DNA of 52,839 nucleotides from Alistipes sp. (GCA_031285405.1 JAITWH010000032.1:1-52839), one strand, 5' to 3'. Shown: positions 15,289 to 23,402, counted from the stretch's first letter. Notes: generated by a model not told the origin, from the letters alone. Translations and numbers: made by a program.

Positions 15289-15660
15289 ATGTACATCGCC
15301 TGTATCGTACTGATTTTCATAGCAAGTATATTGCTAATCCTCGCGGTTTTGTCGCAGAGTCCCAAGGGGGGCATGGCCGCCAACTTCGGCGCGTCGAACG
15401 CCGTGATGGGCGTTAGGCAGACCGCCGACTTTCTCGAAAAGTCCACATGGGGCCTCGCCATCGCGATCCTCGTGCTGAGCCTCGCCGCCACGATGACTAT
15501 GCCCACCGAACGGGTGCAGCGCAGTCGCACCGGCGTCGAAAACGCGATCATGAACAACCTCGGCACCGAAGGTCAGGAGATCATCCCCAACCAGGTGATG
15601 GAGGTTCCCGCGTCGACCTCGACAACCCCCTCTCCCACCGAGGAGACTCCGGTCGAATAA
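15289..15660 (+). CDS. secG: Preprotein translocase subunit SecG
   Basis: SecG is the small accessory subunit of the SecYEG protein channel. The 123-residue protein has two transmembrane helices (about residues 2-20 and 52-72), separated by the hallmark loop LSQSPKGGMAANFGASNAVM. The C-terminal 45 residues are a Thr/Pro/Glu-rich tail typical of Bacteroidetes SecG. It has its own strong promoter although it follows the lptE cluster. A palindrome array ending in a strong terminator follows. Confidence 0.94.
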   Translation: MYIACIVLIFIASILLILAVLSQSPKGGMAANFGASNAVMGVRQTADFLEKSTWGLAIAILVLSLAATMTMPTERVQRSRTGVENAIMNNLGTEGQEIIPNQVMEVPASTSTTPSPTEETPVE

Positions 15661-15735
15661 GCCGACTTTTCGCCTCTCGTCCCCTCTCGGCAAGCGGCAA
15701 AAAAAGAAAAATAAAGTAAACAAGGGGGCAAAAAA

Positions 15736-15860
15736 GAGTGTTACATTGGTAACACTCACCCTTTTCCAAGTGTTACATCGGTAACACTTGCCCTTTTTTA
15801 AGCGTTACATTGGTAACACTCGGCCAAAAAAAAAGCGTTACATCGGTAACGCTTTTTTTC
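15736..15860. repeat. Array of four GTTAC-N4-GTAAC palindromes at a 32-33 bp pitch
   Basis: Four palindromes follow secG: 15736-15757 (9-bp stem), 15767-15790 (10-bp stem), 15801-15820 (8 bp with one mismatch) and about 15828-15859 (8-bp core extended by A- and T-runs). All share GTTAC-N4-GTAAC. Their centres are 32, 32 and 33 bp apart, about three helical turns, and the loops alternate ATTG, ATCG, ATTG, ATCG. The spacers are CCCTTTT-like or A-rich. The array could be a protein-binding cluster, tandem terminators, or both. Confidence 0.9.
15828..15860. terminator. Bidirectional terminator between secG and an acetyltransferase gene
   Basis: AGCGTTAC-ATCG-GTAACGCT flanked by A-run and T-run gives a stem of about 14-15 bp with a tetraloop and works for both converging transcripts. 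It is also the last unit of the palindrome array. Confidence 0.85.
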
Positions 15861-15870
15861 TCACCCCACC

Positions 15871-16371
15871 TCAAATTTCCCGTTCCAACACATAATCGTT
15901 CATAAAAAATCCCTCGCCAATGGGGTGGTCACGCCGCGAAACGATCTCAAAACCGTTGCGCAAATAGAAGCATACCGCCTTGATATTCTGACGATTAACA
16001 TTCAAACCCAACCTCCGCGCCGCCGGATTAACCGTTTTTAAGTGCTCCAAAAGCCCCTCCAACATCATTTTCCCCCTCCCAGAGCCCTGTAGGGCCGTTT
16101 TTAGGTAGATTTTCTGCAAATAAAAATCATTTTCCGGAAGGATTTCATACGCCACATAACCCACATTTTCAGCATTTTCGAGCGAGAAAATCATAAAATT
16201 TTGCCCCCCCTCAGTCATCGCTTTACGCAGATTATCAGGCGAATACATCATCTCAAACATGTAATCCAACTGCCTCTTGCTCATAAGATTAGAGTAAGTC
16301 GGCGCCCAAATCTCCGCCGCAATCGAGCAGATCAATTCACAGTCATCAGTGGTAGCTTTTTTGAAATTCAT
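15871..16371 (-). CDS. GNAT-family N-acetyltransferase
   Basis: A 166-residue acetyl-CoA-dependent acyltransferase. The acetyl-CoA loop QGSGRG is at 95-100 after the strand FYLQKIYLK, and the C-terminal NRQNIKAVCFYLRNGFEIVS matches GNAT motif B. The N-terminus MNFKKATTDDCELICSIAAE is a normal GNAT start. The substrate cannot be read. It stands alone, convergent with secG. Two TAATTTTG sites lie upstream on the minus strand (about 16380-16430), either of which could be its -7 element. Confidence 0.88.
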   Translation of the reverse strand: MNFKKATTDDCELICSIAAEIWAPTYSNLMSKRQLDYMFEMMYSPDNLRKAMTEGGQNFMIFSLENAENVGYVAYEILPENDFYLQKIYLKTALQGSGRGKMMLEGLLEHLKTVNPAARRLGLNVNRQNIKAVCFYLRNGFEIVSRRDHPIGEGFFMNDYVLEREI

Positions 16372-16432
16372 GGTCGGTTAAAATTATTTTTTTGCGTCAC
16401 AAAATTATTTTTTACGGGAGCAAAATTAATAC

Positions 16433-16440
16433 TATCTTTG
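16433..16440 (+). promoter_or_regulatory. -7 element of the YbbR/coaE operon
   Basis: TATCTTTG matches TAnnTTTG. A weaker TTTA lies 18 bases upstream (16411-16414). The ATG at 16448 is seven bases after the element, so the mRNA should have almost no leader. Confidence 0.65.
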
Positions 16441-16447
16441 TAAAATA

Positions 16448-16951
16448 ATGAAAAAAAAGCTACAAAACATAACCCGCGACCGAGCCCAAAAAACGCTCCG
16501 GCAGGCCCTCTCGCCCACATTTCTCTTCATTTTGATGGGCGCGGCGCTGCTCTGGTACACCACGAAATTGGGCTACGAGTACTCCACCGAAATCCCTGTG
16601 AATCTGCGAATTGACGGCCAGCGCTACCGCCTGACCGCCATCGTCAGCGGTCGCGGCTCCACCATCCTGGCGCAGCAACTTTCGTTGAAAAGCGCGCTGA
16701 GCTTCACCCTCGACGAGTTCTCGTCGCGCCCGTCGCGAGAGACACCCGGCGCGCTGACGATCACGCCCGCGTCGCTGCAACGTGTTATAAATGGGAAGAT
16801 TACGGATCTTGTGATCGTGCAGGTGGTCGACGCTCCCGAGTTTGTGCCCGCTCCTCCCGAGGAGGTTGAAGAGGCTGACTCTGAGGGAGATGGCGGCAAG
16901 GGTGCGGCGGCGAGTAAAAACGGGGGCGAATCCAAGGGGCGGGCGAAATGA
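16448..16951 (+). CDS. YbbR-like domain protein
   Basis: A 167-residue protein with one N-terminal transmembrane helix (about 26-42, TFLFILMGAALLWYTTK) followed by a short YbbR-like beta domain (EIPVNLRIDGQRYRLTAIVSG) that should lie outside the inner membrane. The last 35 residues are a Glu/Gly/Lys-rich disordered tail. Bacteroidetes often carry such a gene directly before coaE, as here, with a 4-base overlap. The YbbR role is unclear; links to cyclic-di-AMP control in Firmicutes should not be assumed here. The GC skew of the DNA reverses within the tail-coding part. Confidence 0.8.
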   Translation: MKKKLQNITRDRAQKTLRQALSPTFLFILMGAALLWYTTKLGYEYSTEIPVNLRIDGQRYRLTAIVSGRGSTILAQQLSLKSALSFTLDEFSSRPSRETPGALTITPASLQRVINGKITDLVIVQVVDAPEFVPAPPEEVEEADSEGDGGKGAAASKNGGESKGRAK

Positions 16952-17589
16952 GAGTGGGGGTCACGGGCGGGATCGGCAGCGGCAAAAGCACTGTGTGTGA
17001 ATCGTTTGCGGAGTTGGGCGTGCCGGTTTATGACTCCGATGCTCGCGCGCGGGAACTTATGAATAACGACGTTGGGGTTCGGCGTGAGATTGTGGCTCTT
17101 TTGGGGGCGGGGGCGTATCTTGAGAGTGAGTTTGGAGGTGAGTTTTTGGGTAGGCTCAATAGTGCTTTTGTTGCTGCTAAAGTGTTTGAGGACAGGGCGT
17201 TGCTGGCTTCACTTAATGCGATAGTTCATCCGGCGGTGGCGAAGGATTTTGAGGTTTGGGCAGCGGCTTTTAGCGATCGACCGTATGTGGTGTTTGAGAG
17301 TGCGATACTTTTTGAGAGTGGGTTCGATCGATTTGCGGATTTGATTGTAACTGTCTCGGCGTCAGTGGAGTTGCGTATTGAACGGGTGTTGGCTCGGGGG
17401 CGTGGAATCGGTGGGGTTTCGCGAGATGCCGAGGGGATTTCGCGCGAGGAGGTGATGCGGAGGATGGCGAACCAGATGTCGGATGCCGAGAGGGAGGCGC
17501 GGGCGGATTTTGTGGTCGACAACAATGGGGGGATGGCGGAGCTTGTTTCTCAGGTTCAACGGCTTGATGGTCAGCTTCGTCGGGGGTAG
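16948..17589 (+). CDS. coaE: Dephospho-CoA kinase
   Basis: CoaE phosphorylates dephospho-CoA to coenzyme A, the last step of the pathway that includes panB in this window. The 213-residue P-loop kinase has GGIGSGKS at 7-14, the YDSDARARELM acceptor-site segment around 28-38, and NAIVHPAV in the CoA-binding region. The LID part (ARGRGIGGVSRDAEGISREE) is slightly expanded by Gly-rich sequence compared with most homologues. It overlaps the YbbR gene by four bases. From here on the + strand is strongly G-rich. Confidence 0.94.
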   Translation: MRVGVTGGIGSGKSTVCESFAELGVPVYDSDARARELMNNDVGVRREIVALLGAGAYLESEFGGEFLGRLNSAFVAAKVFEDRALLASLNAIVHPAVAKDFEVWAAAFSDRPYVVFESAILFESGFDRFADLIVTVSASVELRIERVLARGRGIGGVSRDAEGISREEVMRRMANQMSDAEREARADFVVDNNGGMAELVSQVQRLDGQLRRG

Positions 17590-17890
17590 TATGTGGAGCT
17601 TTACTTTATCTTGTGGGGAGGATGGCGGGGTTGGTTTTGGTTGGTGACTTTAGGTGTGGTGGTGAGTTTTCGAGTTATGATTTCATTAATTTATTTGGTT
17701 GGTTAATCTATTGATAGCCAATTGTAACGATGTTAGTATGTGAACTAATACTTTATATTATGGAGAGTGATTGTGGAGGTGCTTTGAATGTGGTGTGTTT
17801 TGATGGTTGTGGAGAGGGAATTTTGGTTTTTTCGAGTGAGTTTGATGGTTTATTTGCGTGATGTTAATTTCTTGATAATCAAATTTAAAA
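17590..17890. other. 301-bp intergenic region at the GC-skew reversal
   Basis: No gene is supported. The first 110 bases are G-rich; bases 17,670-17,760 are AT-rich (TTATGATTTCATTAATTTAT and a later TACTTTATATTATGG); the rest is G/T-rich. I searched by eye for the DnaA box TTATCCACA and its complement and found no perfect copy. No clear TAnnTTTG promoter with a -33 TTTG precedes folP. The position, just beyond a strong skew change, makes it the best local candidate for an origin region. Confidence 0.5.
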
Positions 17891-18721
17891 ATGAAGATAG
17901 GTGAACAAATACTTGATGTACAGCGGCCGGTTGTGATGACGATTGTCAACGTGACTCCGGACTCGTTTTTTGCCGGTAGTCGCACCATGCATATCGAGGA
18001 GATCGCGATGCGGGTCGAGGAGGCGGTGAGTTGGGGGGCGAAAATCATCGACGTGGGGGGCTATTCGTCGCGCCCTGGAGCAGAGGATGTACCTGTGGAT
18101 GAGGAGGTTGCGCGCGTAATGCTGGGGGTGGAGGTGGTGAAGGAGAAGGCGCCCGGGGTGGTCGTTTCGATCGACACTTTTCGTGCGGAGGTTGCCGCGA
18201 AGGTGCTGAAACGGTTTGGCGCGTGCATCGTGAACGACATTTCGGCGGGTGAGATCGACCCCGAAATCGTGGATGTGGCGGCGAAATTTCGTGTGCCGTA
18301 TGTGCTGATGCACTCGCGGGGGACGCCGCGGACGATGCAGAAAATGACTGAGTATCAGGATATTGTTGTGGAGGTGAAGGATTTTTTTGCCGAAAAAATC
18401 GCGATGCTGCGCGAGCGCGGGGTCGACAACATTATCCTCGATCCCGGGTTTGGGTTTGCGAAGACCACGCCGCAGAATTTTCGGCTGCTGCACCACCTTG
18501 GCGAACTTCAGAAATTCGAGCTGCCGATATTGGCTGGAATTTCGCGCAAGTCGATGATATACAATGTGTTGGAGACGACTCCGGCGGAGACTCTTTCGGG
18601 TACCGCGGCGATGAATTGGGCCTGTCTTCAGGGGGGGGCGGCCATCCTGCGCGTGCATGATACGCTTGCCGCGATCGAGGTGGTGAAGCTGCATAACTAC
18701 TATAAAAATGTGAACGGATGA
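17891..18721 (+). CDS. folP: Dihydropteroate synthase
   Basis: FolP joins para-aminobenzoate to dihydropterin pyrophosphate in folate synthesis and is the target of sulfonamides. The 276-residue TIM-barrel enzyme shows the conserved loops in order: IVNVTPDSF (18-26), [11 protein letters not shown] (about 57-67), [11 protein letters not shown] (about 92-102), [29 protein letters not shown] and LRVHD. All pterin- and pABA-site residues that I can check are present. The stop overlaps a possible ATG of the next frame (ATGA). Confidence 0.95.
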   Translation: MKIGEQILDVQRPVVMTIVNVTPDSFFAGSRTMHIEEIAMRVEEAVSWGAKIIDVGGYSSRPGAEDVPVDEEVARVMLGVEVVKEKAPGVVVSIDTFRAEVAAKVLKRFGACIVNDISAGEIDPEIVDVAAKFRVPYVLMHSRGTPRTMQKMTEYQDIVVEVKDFFAEKIAMLRERGVDNIILDPGFGFAKTTPQNFRLLHHLGELQKFELPILAGISRKSMIYNVLETTPAETLSGTAAMNWACLQGGAAILRVHDTLAAIEVVKLHNYYKNVNG

Positions 18722-18846
18722 GACGGGGGGATGGGGTTAAAAGGGCTCCGGACGGGGGGTTGGCGCGGTTTTTTCAGGCGGCGGCTGGCGGTGGCGCGGT
18801 GGCGAGTGAGGCTGGTGGTGGTGCGGGGCGGGGTTCGCATGAGGCG

Positions 18847-19497
18847 ATGATTGAGGTTGTGGGGTTGCGGAAGAGTTTTGGGAAACTTGCTGTGCTTAAG
18901 GGGATTACGTTGTCGGTTGGGCGGGGCGAAATCGTCTCGGTGGTTGGGCCGAGCGGGGCGGGAAAGACCACGATGTTGCAGATTTTGGGGACGCTGAGTC
19001 GGCCCGACAGCGGTAGTGTGGTGATCGACGGGGTGGATGTTAGTCGGCTGAGTGACAATGAATTGTCGGCGTTTCGCAACAGTCGCATCGGGTTTGTTTT
19101 TCAGTTTCACAATCTGCTGCCGGAGTTTACGGCGTTTGAAAATGTTTGCATTCCGGGTTATATTGGCGGGCGGGATCGTCGTGAGGTGGAGGCGCGAGCG
19201 GCGGAACTGATTGAACAATTGGGACTTAGCGAGCGGAGAGATCATAAGCCGGCGGAGCTTTCGGGGGGTGAGGCGCAGCGGGTTGCCATCGCTCGGGCGC
19301 TTGTGAATTCGCCGGCGGTGCTGCTTGCGGATGAGCCGTCGGGCAACCTCGATTCGCGCAATCGGGATGAGATAAATCGGCTGTTTGTGTCGCTGCGGGA
19401 TCGGTTTGGGCAGACGATTGTGATCGTTACGCATGACGAAAATCTGGCTGCTATGGCGGATCGGAAAATTGTTATGACGGATGGGGTAATTGCTTGA
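18847..19497 (+). CDS. lolD: LolD-like lipoprotein-releasing ABC transporter ATPase
   Basis: A 217-residue ABC ATPase: Walker [10 protein letters not shown] (34-42), signature LSGGEAQR, Walker [13 protein letters not shown] and switch VTHDENLA. The Q-loop region [18 protein letters not shown] matches the LolD form (QFHHLLPDFTALENV in E. coli), which supports release of lipoproteins from the inner membrane with LolCE. No LolC/E gene is next to it. I chose the internal ATG that gives the normal N-terminus [12 protein letters not shown]. An ATG overlapping the folP stop at 18718 would add 43 Gly/Ala/Arg-rich residues without family resemblance, but it would couple the genes, so the start is uncertain. 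Confidence 0.85.
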   Translation: MIEVVGLRKSFGKLAVLKGITLSVGRGEIVSVVGPSGAGKTTMLQILGTLSRPDSGSVVIDGVDVSRLSDNELSAFRNSRIGFVFQFHNLLPEFTAFENVCIPGYIGGRDRREVEARAAELIEQLGLSERRDHKPAELSGGEAQRVAIARALVNSPAVLLADEPSGNLDSRNRDEINRLFVSLRDRFGQTIVIVTHDENLAAMADRKIVMTDGVIA

Positions 19498-19508
19498 TTT
19501 AGTGCGGC

Positions 19509-20360
19509 ATGAATGGGGCTATTTCTTGTGATGGTTTAGGTGAACTGTTGATTCAGTTGCATGACCGGTATAATACTCCGGATTTTATTGAGGCGGATCC
19601 TATTTCGATTCCTCATCGGTTTTTTTTGCGAGAGGGGGTGGAGAGGCTTGTTGGGGATGCGGGGGCAGCGGTTGATTTTGGCGGGGTTCCGGCGTGGCAA
19701 AAAGATGTGGAAATTGCCGGATTTTTGGCTGCAACCATCGCCTGGGGCAATCGTAAGGCCATTGTGAAGAGTGCGGGGCGGATGGTTGATCTGATGGAGG
19801 GGCAGCCGTATGATTTTGTGATGAACGCGTCGCCGGCGGAGTTGGACGGGGTGACGGGGTATGTGCATCGTACATTTAATGGGGGTGATTTTCGGTCGTT
19901 TCTGCTTGCTTTGCGCCACATTTACAGCGAGTTTGGCTCGATGGGGGCGTTTTTTGAGGGAGAATATCTGCGTTCGGGCGACTTGCGGCGGGTGATTTCG
20001 CGGTTTCGGGAGGAGTTTTTTTCGCCGCCGCATGCCGCGCGTTGTGAGAAACATTTGTCGTCGATCGACCGTGGGGCTGCGTGTAAGCGGACTTGCATGT
20101 TTTTGCGCTGGATGGTTCGGCGGGATGATCGCGGGGTCGATTTTGGGCTTTGGCGGGGGATTCCGGCGGCGGCTCTTTACCTGCCTTTGGATGTTCATAG
20201 TGCCGCCACAGCGCGTTCTATGGGGCTTTTGACGCGACGACAGAACGATTGGAAGGCGGTCGAGGAGGTGACGGCGCGGTTGTGGGAGTTCTCGGCGGAG
20301 GATCCGGCTAAGTTTGATTTTGCTCTTTTTGGGGTTGGGATTTCTGGGGTGGGGGTTTGA
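19509..20360 (+). CDS. TIGR02757 (DUF2400) family protein
   Basis: A 283-residue protein of the family known as TIGR02757. Matching stretches are LIQLHDRYNTPDFIEADPIS, IAGFLAATIAWGNRKAIVKS, and the CKRTCMFLRWMVRRDDRGVD segment that is strongly conserved in the family. The fold is helical, related by some to helix-hairpin-helix glycosylases, but I know of no proven activity. It begins 11 bases after the lolD-like gene and is probably cotranscribed with folP and lolD. Confidence 0.88.
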   Translation: MNGAISCDGLGELLIQLHDRYNTPDFIEADPISIPHRFFLREGVERLVGDAGAAVDFGGVPAWQKDVEIAGFLAATIAWGNRKAIVKSAGRMVDLMEGQPYDFVMNASPAELDGVTGYVHRTFNGGDFRSFLLALRHIYSEFGSMGAFFEGEYLRSGDLRRVISRFREEFFSPPHAARCEKHLSSIDRGAACKRTCMFLRWMVRRDDRGVDFGLWRGIPAAALYLPLDVHSAATARSMGLLTRRQNDWKAVEEVTARLWEFSAEDPAKFDFALFGVGISGVGV

Positions 20361-20499
20361 GGTTTTTGGGGCTGATGGTAGAGGGTTGAGATTATGTATG
20401 TTTTGGGGGTAGGTGGTTGTATGGCGGGATTTGGTGGAATAGAATGGAGTATGGGTTCAGTGATTGGGGTGGTATTTATAACTTGAAGTAACAGTTGAT
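20361..20499. other. Non-coding G/T-rich spacer
   Basis: This 139-base spacer is extremely G- and T-rich on the + strand and contains no convincing promoter, hairpin or gene. An in-frame TAA at 20479-20481 limits how far upstream the next gene can start. Confidence 0.5.
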
Positions 20500-21456
20500 G
20501 TGAGTGGCGGTAATGAATTTAGGTTCAAGCGGTTTGCTGTTTGGCAAGATGAGTGCGCGATGAAGGTGGGCACCGATGGTGTGCTGCTTGGGGCGTGGTG
20601 TCGGATTGAGCCGGATAGGGATGAAGCGATACTTGATATAGGGAGTGGTACGGGGTTGATTGCTTTGCAGTTGGCTCAGCGCACTGAAGGTTTTGGGGCT
20701 CGTGTTGAAGCGGTGGAGGTTGATCCGGCGGCTTGCGATGTGGCGTGGCGGAATTTTGAGGCGTGTGAGTGGCGGGATCGGTTGGGGTTGCATTGTGCTT
20801 CGATTCAGGAATTTGCGGGGTTTTACGTGCGTAATGTTGCCTCTGGGGGTGCTGAGAGGGGGATTGAGGGGTATGGCGCGCGGGCGGCTGGAGAGGTAGA
20901 TGAGGTGGGAGTGGCGAGAGGCGAGACGAACGGGGCCGGAGGGGTGGCGAGGTTTGATCTTATTGTCTCTAATCCGCCGTTTTTTGTGGGGGCTTTGGCT
21001 TCTCCGGATGCGGCGAGGACTCTTGCAAGGCACACTCAGTCACTTAGTTACGACGATTTGATGGAGTGTTGTCGGAGGTTGCTGAAGCCGCACGGACGGG
21101 TGTCTTTGGTGGTGCCGACAGGGGCGGAAACGGCGAAAATGATCGGTGCGGCGCGCGCTTGCGGTTTTGCGGTTTCGCGGCGGACGGAGGTGCATTCGAC
21201 GCCTAAAAGTGGACCTAAGCGCACTCTGTTGGAGTTTTCTCGGTTGGATTTTTTGTTGGCGGAGAGGGGGCGGTTTTGTCGGGGTGTTGCTGCTTTGGCG
21301 GCGGGTGATTGTGGGGTTGTTGAGTCGGGGAGTGATGATGATGTGGCTGATTGTCTTGAGGTTGCGGCGGATGTTTTGGTTATCGGCGGGAGTGAGGCGG
21401 GGAGTTTTTCGGCGGAATATCGTGCTTTGACTGAGGATTTTTATCTCTATTTTTGA
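20500..21456 (+). CDS. TrmN6-like tRNA1(Val) adenine-N6 methyltransferase with inserts
   Basis: A 318-residue SAM-dependent methyltransferase. Motif I is ILDIGSGTGLIALQLA (44-59), the acidic motif EVDP (73-76), and the catalytic NPPF is at 158-161 (VSNPPFFVGAL), as in TrmN6 (YfiC), which methylates A37 of tRNA-Val. Typical family members are about 240 residues; the surplus is in two low-complexity blocks, about 110-150 (GGAERGIEGYGARAAGEVDE) and about 257-299. The start is GTG (ATGTGAGTG context); an in-frame stop seven codons upstream and the lack of an in-frame ATG force this choice. A tRNA-Val gene lies at 3473. Confidence 0.85.
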   Translation: MSGGNEFRFKRFAVWQDECAMKVGTDGVLLGAWCRIEPDRDEAILDIGSGTGLIALQLAQRTEGFGARVEAVEVDPAACDVAWRNFEACEWRDRLGLHCASIQEFAGFYVRNVASGGAERGIEGYGARAAGEVDEVGVARGETNGAGGVARFDLIVSNPPFFVGALASPDAARTLARHTQSLSYDDLMECCRRLLKPHGRVSLVVPTGAETAKMIGAARACGFAVSRRTEVHSTPKSGPKRTLLEFSRLDFLLAERGRFCRGVAALAAGDCGVVESGSDDDVADCLEVAADVLVIGGSEAGSFSAEYRALTEDFYLYF

Positions 21457-21581
21457 GCTTGTGGTGCGGGGCGATGTGATGGCGGCGTGAAAATTTTTTG
21501 GTGGGCGAAAATGGTAGTAGGGTGGGTGATTTTTGCGAATTATTTTGTAGATTTGTTCTCGACTAAAACCTTCTAAACGTC

Positions 21582-22472
21582 ATGAAAAAAGGATTTTTAA
21601 TGTGTGTAATCGCGGTTGTGGCGGCCTCTGCCGCTGTTTTGGCTTCGCCGAATGCCGGTGCGGCTGCCTTTGATGTGAGCTTGACTGTGGCGCAAGTGCC
21701 TCAGACTGAGGAGCAACGGACGACGCTGTTTGCGATTGTCACGGTTCGGCGGCAGGAGATTGTTGCGGGGCCGTATGCGCGTTACGCGCAGAAATATCTG
21801 GGGGTCAGCGCGCCGCTGGCAGATAAAGTGTCGCATGAGATAACGGCGGCTAAAATTGCCGATATCAGCCAGTTGTATTATGTGCCGGAGCCGGCGATAT
21901 CAACCAAAGCTTCACATATGGCGCCGGAGCAGGGGTTTCCGAAACTGACGGTTGACAAGAGTTCGGCCGTTGCGATGAGTCTGGAGGAGAGTGCGCGGTT
22001 AGCGGCGGCGAAAATTTTTGAAATTCGGCAGAGTCGGTTCGATTTGATTAGTGGTGAGGTGGGCGAAAACGTCTTTGGAGGGGGTTTGGGGAGCGCTTTG
22101 GCCGAGTTCAATCGGCTGGAAGAGGAATATCTGTCGCTGTTTTTGGGTAAGCAGACGAGCCTTGTTGTCGAGCGCGAATTTCGGCTGGTGCCTGTTCGTG
22201 GCAGGTCGACGTACACGGTTTGTCGATTTTCGGAGGAGGATGGGTTGCTGCCGGAGGATGATTTGAGCGGGGTGCCGGTGGTGTTGGAGTTGCAGCCTAC
22301 GGAGGGTTTGGCGATGGAAGCGGCTGACAGTCAGGTTAAACCGAGTTCGCGGGCTACGGCGGTTGTGGTTCCGGCGGATGTTCGGTGTCGTGTGATTTTT
22401 GATGGGGCGGAGCTTGCTTCGGGAGTGTTTCCGGTTTGGCAGTTTGGGCGGACGGTCTATGTTGTGCAGTGA
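21582..22472 (+). CDS. DUF4831 family exported protein
   Basis: A 296-residue protein with an N-terminal signal peptide (about residues 1-28, ending in GAAA). The stretches GPYARYAQKYLGVSAP and YYVPEP followed by a Ser/Thr-rich part match the DUF4831 family found in Bacteroidetes, for which no function is known. A TAGATTTG at 21548-21555, 26 bases upstream of the ATG, is a full -7 element but has no -33 TTTG at normal spacing. The gene converges with the acetyltransferase gene that follows. Confidence 0.82.
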   Translation: MKKGFLMCVIAVVAASAAVLASPNAGAAAFDVSLTVAQVPQTEEQRTTLFAIVTVRRQEIVAGPYARYAQKYLGVSAPLADKVSHEITAAKIADISQLYYVPEPAISTKASHMAPEQGFPKLTVDKSSAVAMSLEESARLAAAKIFEIRQSRFDLISGEVGENVFGGGLGSALAEFNRLEEEYLSLFLGKQTSLVVEREFRLVPVRGRSTYTVCRFSEEDGLLPEDDLSGVPVVLELQPTEGLAMEAADSQVKPSSRATAVVVPADVRCRVIFDGAELASGVFPVWQFGRTVYVVQ

Positions 22473-22502
22473 TGTAGGTGAGGGTGGTTTATTCGGTGGG
22501 AA

Positions 22503-23375
22503 TCAATCATATAGCATTTTTGTAAATGTGATTTCGTTGCGCTTTTCGGCGGCTGATTTGGTGTGGGGGGTGGTGTTTTTTGGTGGTGCGATATGGGAGG
22601 TGGTGCGTGTGAAATTGGCGGCGGTGAAGAGGGCGAGGCTTGCCGTGTTGTCTGCCGCGACGGTGCTCCGGAGTTCTCTGAGGCCCAGCGTTTGTCGGGC
22701 GTAGTTGGAGATAAGTGTCAGTGCCTCACTGGCGTAGCCTTGGCGGCGGTGGGTTTTGTTGTAGATTAGGATTCCCACTCCCGCGCTGAGATTTTTGGGG
22801 TCGAGGTCGAATAGGTCTATTAGGCCTATGGGGATTTCGGGCGTGGTCGGATTTGCGAGATTGGAATTCTCTATTGCTTTGGTATTGAGAGTATTGCGGC
22901 GGCAGATTACGAATCTTATTTGTCCGGTTTCGCGTATGTCGTGCTGCTGGTTTTCTATGAATTGGCGGATCTCTTCGCGGGAGAATCTCTCGGGGGGTGT
23001 TGCTGAAGTGTTACCGTTGTTATTATCTGAAGTGTTACTATTGTTACTACCTGAATCTTTGGTGTAGGTGGTACTTGAAGTGTTAGTGCAGGTGGTACTT
23101 GAAGTGTTGATGTAGCTGGTACTTGAATCTTTGGTGTAGGTTGTGGGTGAAGTGTTACTTTGGGTAGGGGTTGTAACTTGCTTGTTGTCAGTGGTTATGT
23201 CGTGGTTTGGTTCGTAGCCGCAGTCGCCGTATTGCCATGTGGCGGGATCGTTTTCCCATAGGTAAATTAGCTCCAGGTCTTGGGGTTGAAGGGGGCGTAG
23301 GTGGACTTTTTCGCCGACGAGCAATTGGGTGGAGGATTTTTGGGGCATTACTTGTGTCTGATTTTGGCTACGCAT
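22503..23375 (-). CDS. RimJ/RimL-like GNAT acetyltransferase with an eight-residue repeat insert
   Basis: A 290-residue protein. The ends form a GNAT fold of the RimJ/RimL or SpeG type: VHLRPLQPQDLELIYLWEND (25-44), then after an insert RFSREEIRQFIENQQHD (130-146), IGLIDLFDLDPKNLSAGVGI, RRQGYASEALTLISNYA and LRELRSTVAADNTASLALFT. Between about 55 and 128 lies a Ser/Thr/Asn-rich block of seven eight-residue repeats (TQSNTSPT, TYTKDSST, SYINTSST, TCTNTSST, TYTKDSGS, NNSNTSDN, NNGNTSAT). A second short Asn/Thr-rich insert is at about 160-177. I start at the ATG at 23375; a TTG two codons upstream is also possible. Confidence 0.85.
   Translation of the reverse strand: MRSQNQTQVMPQKSSTQLLVGEKVHLRPLQPQDLELIYLWENDPATWQYGDCGYEPNHDITTDNKQVTTPTQSNTSPTTYTKDSSTSYINTSSTTCTNTSSTTYTKDSGSNNSNTSDNNNGNTSATPPERFSREEIRQFIENQQHDIRETGQIRFVICRRNTLNTKAIENSNLANPTTPEIPIGLIDLFDLDPKNLSAGVGILIYNKTHRRQGYASEALTLISNYARQTLGLRELRSTVAADNTASLALFTAANFTRTTSHIAPPKNTTPHTKSAAEKRNEITFTKMLYD
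22997..23165 (-). repeat. 24-bp minisatellite within the acetyltransferase gene
   Basis: On the + strand TGAAGTGTTA or its variants TGAATCTTTG and TGAAGTGTTG recur at 23004, 23028, 23052, 23076, 23100, 23124 and 23148, an exact 24-bp period of seven copies. The unit is a multiple of three, so copy changes would keep the reading frame. Confidence 0.9.
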
Positions 23376-23402
23376 AATCAAATCGCTGCCGGCGTTCCGG
23401 CA

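Noticed and set aside
15736-15860. Reading the TGTAAC in the palindrome array as ECF promoters
   Set aside because: TGTAAC occurs on the minus strand of the units, but no CGTC follows at 15-17 bases in the units that I checked.
15736-15860. CRISPR array
   Set aside because: Repeats are short palindromes with 10-12-base A/T- or C-rich spacers, too short and too similar for CRISPR spacers, and there are no cas genes.
17590-17890. DnaA boxes as proof of an origin
   Set aside because: No perfect TTATCCACA or complement was found by eye, and dnaA is not in the window; the origin idea rests only on skew.
18718-18846. A 43-residue N-terminal extension of the LolD-like protein
   Set aside because: The extension is Gly/Ala/Arg-rich and unlike LolD; the internal ATG gives the standard start. 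It is kept as an alternative only because it overlaps the folP stop.
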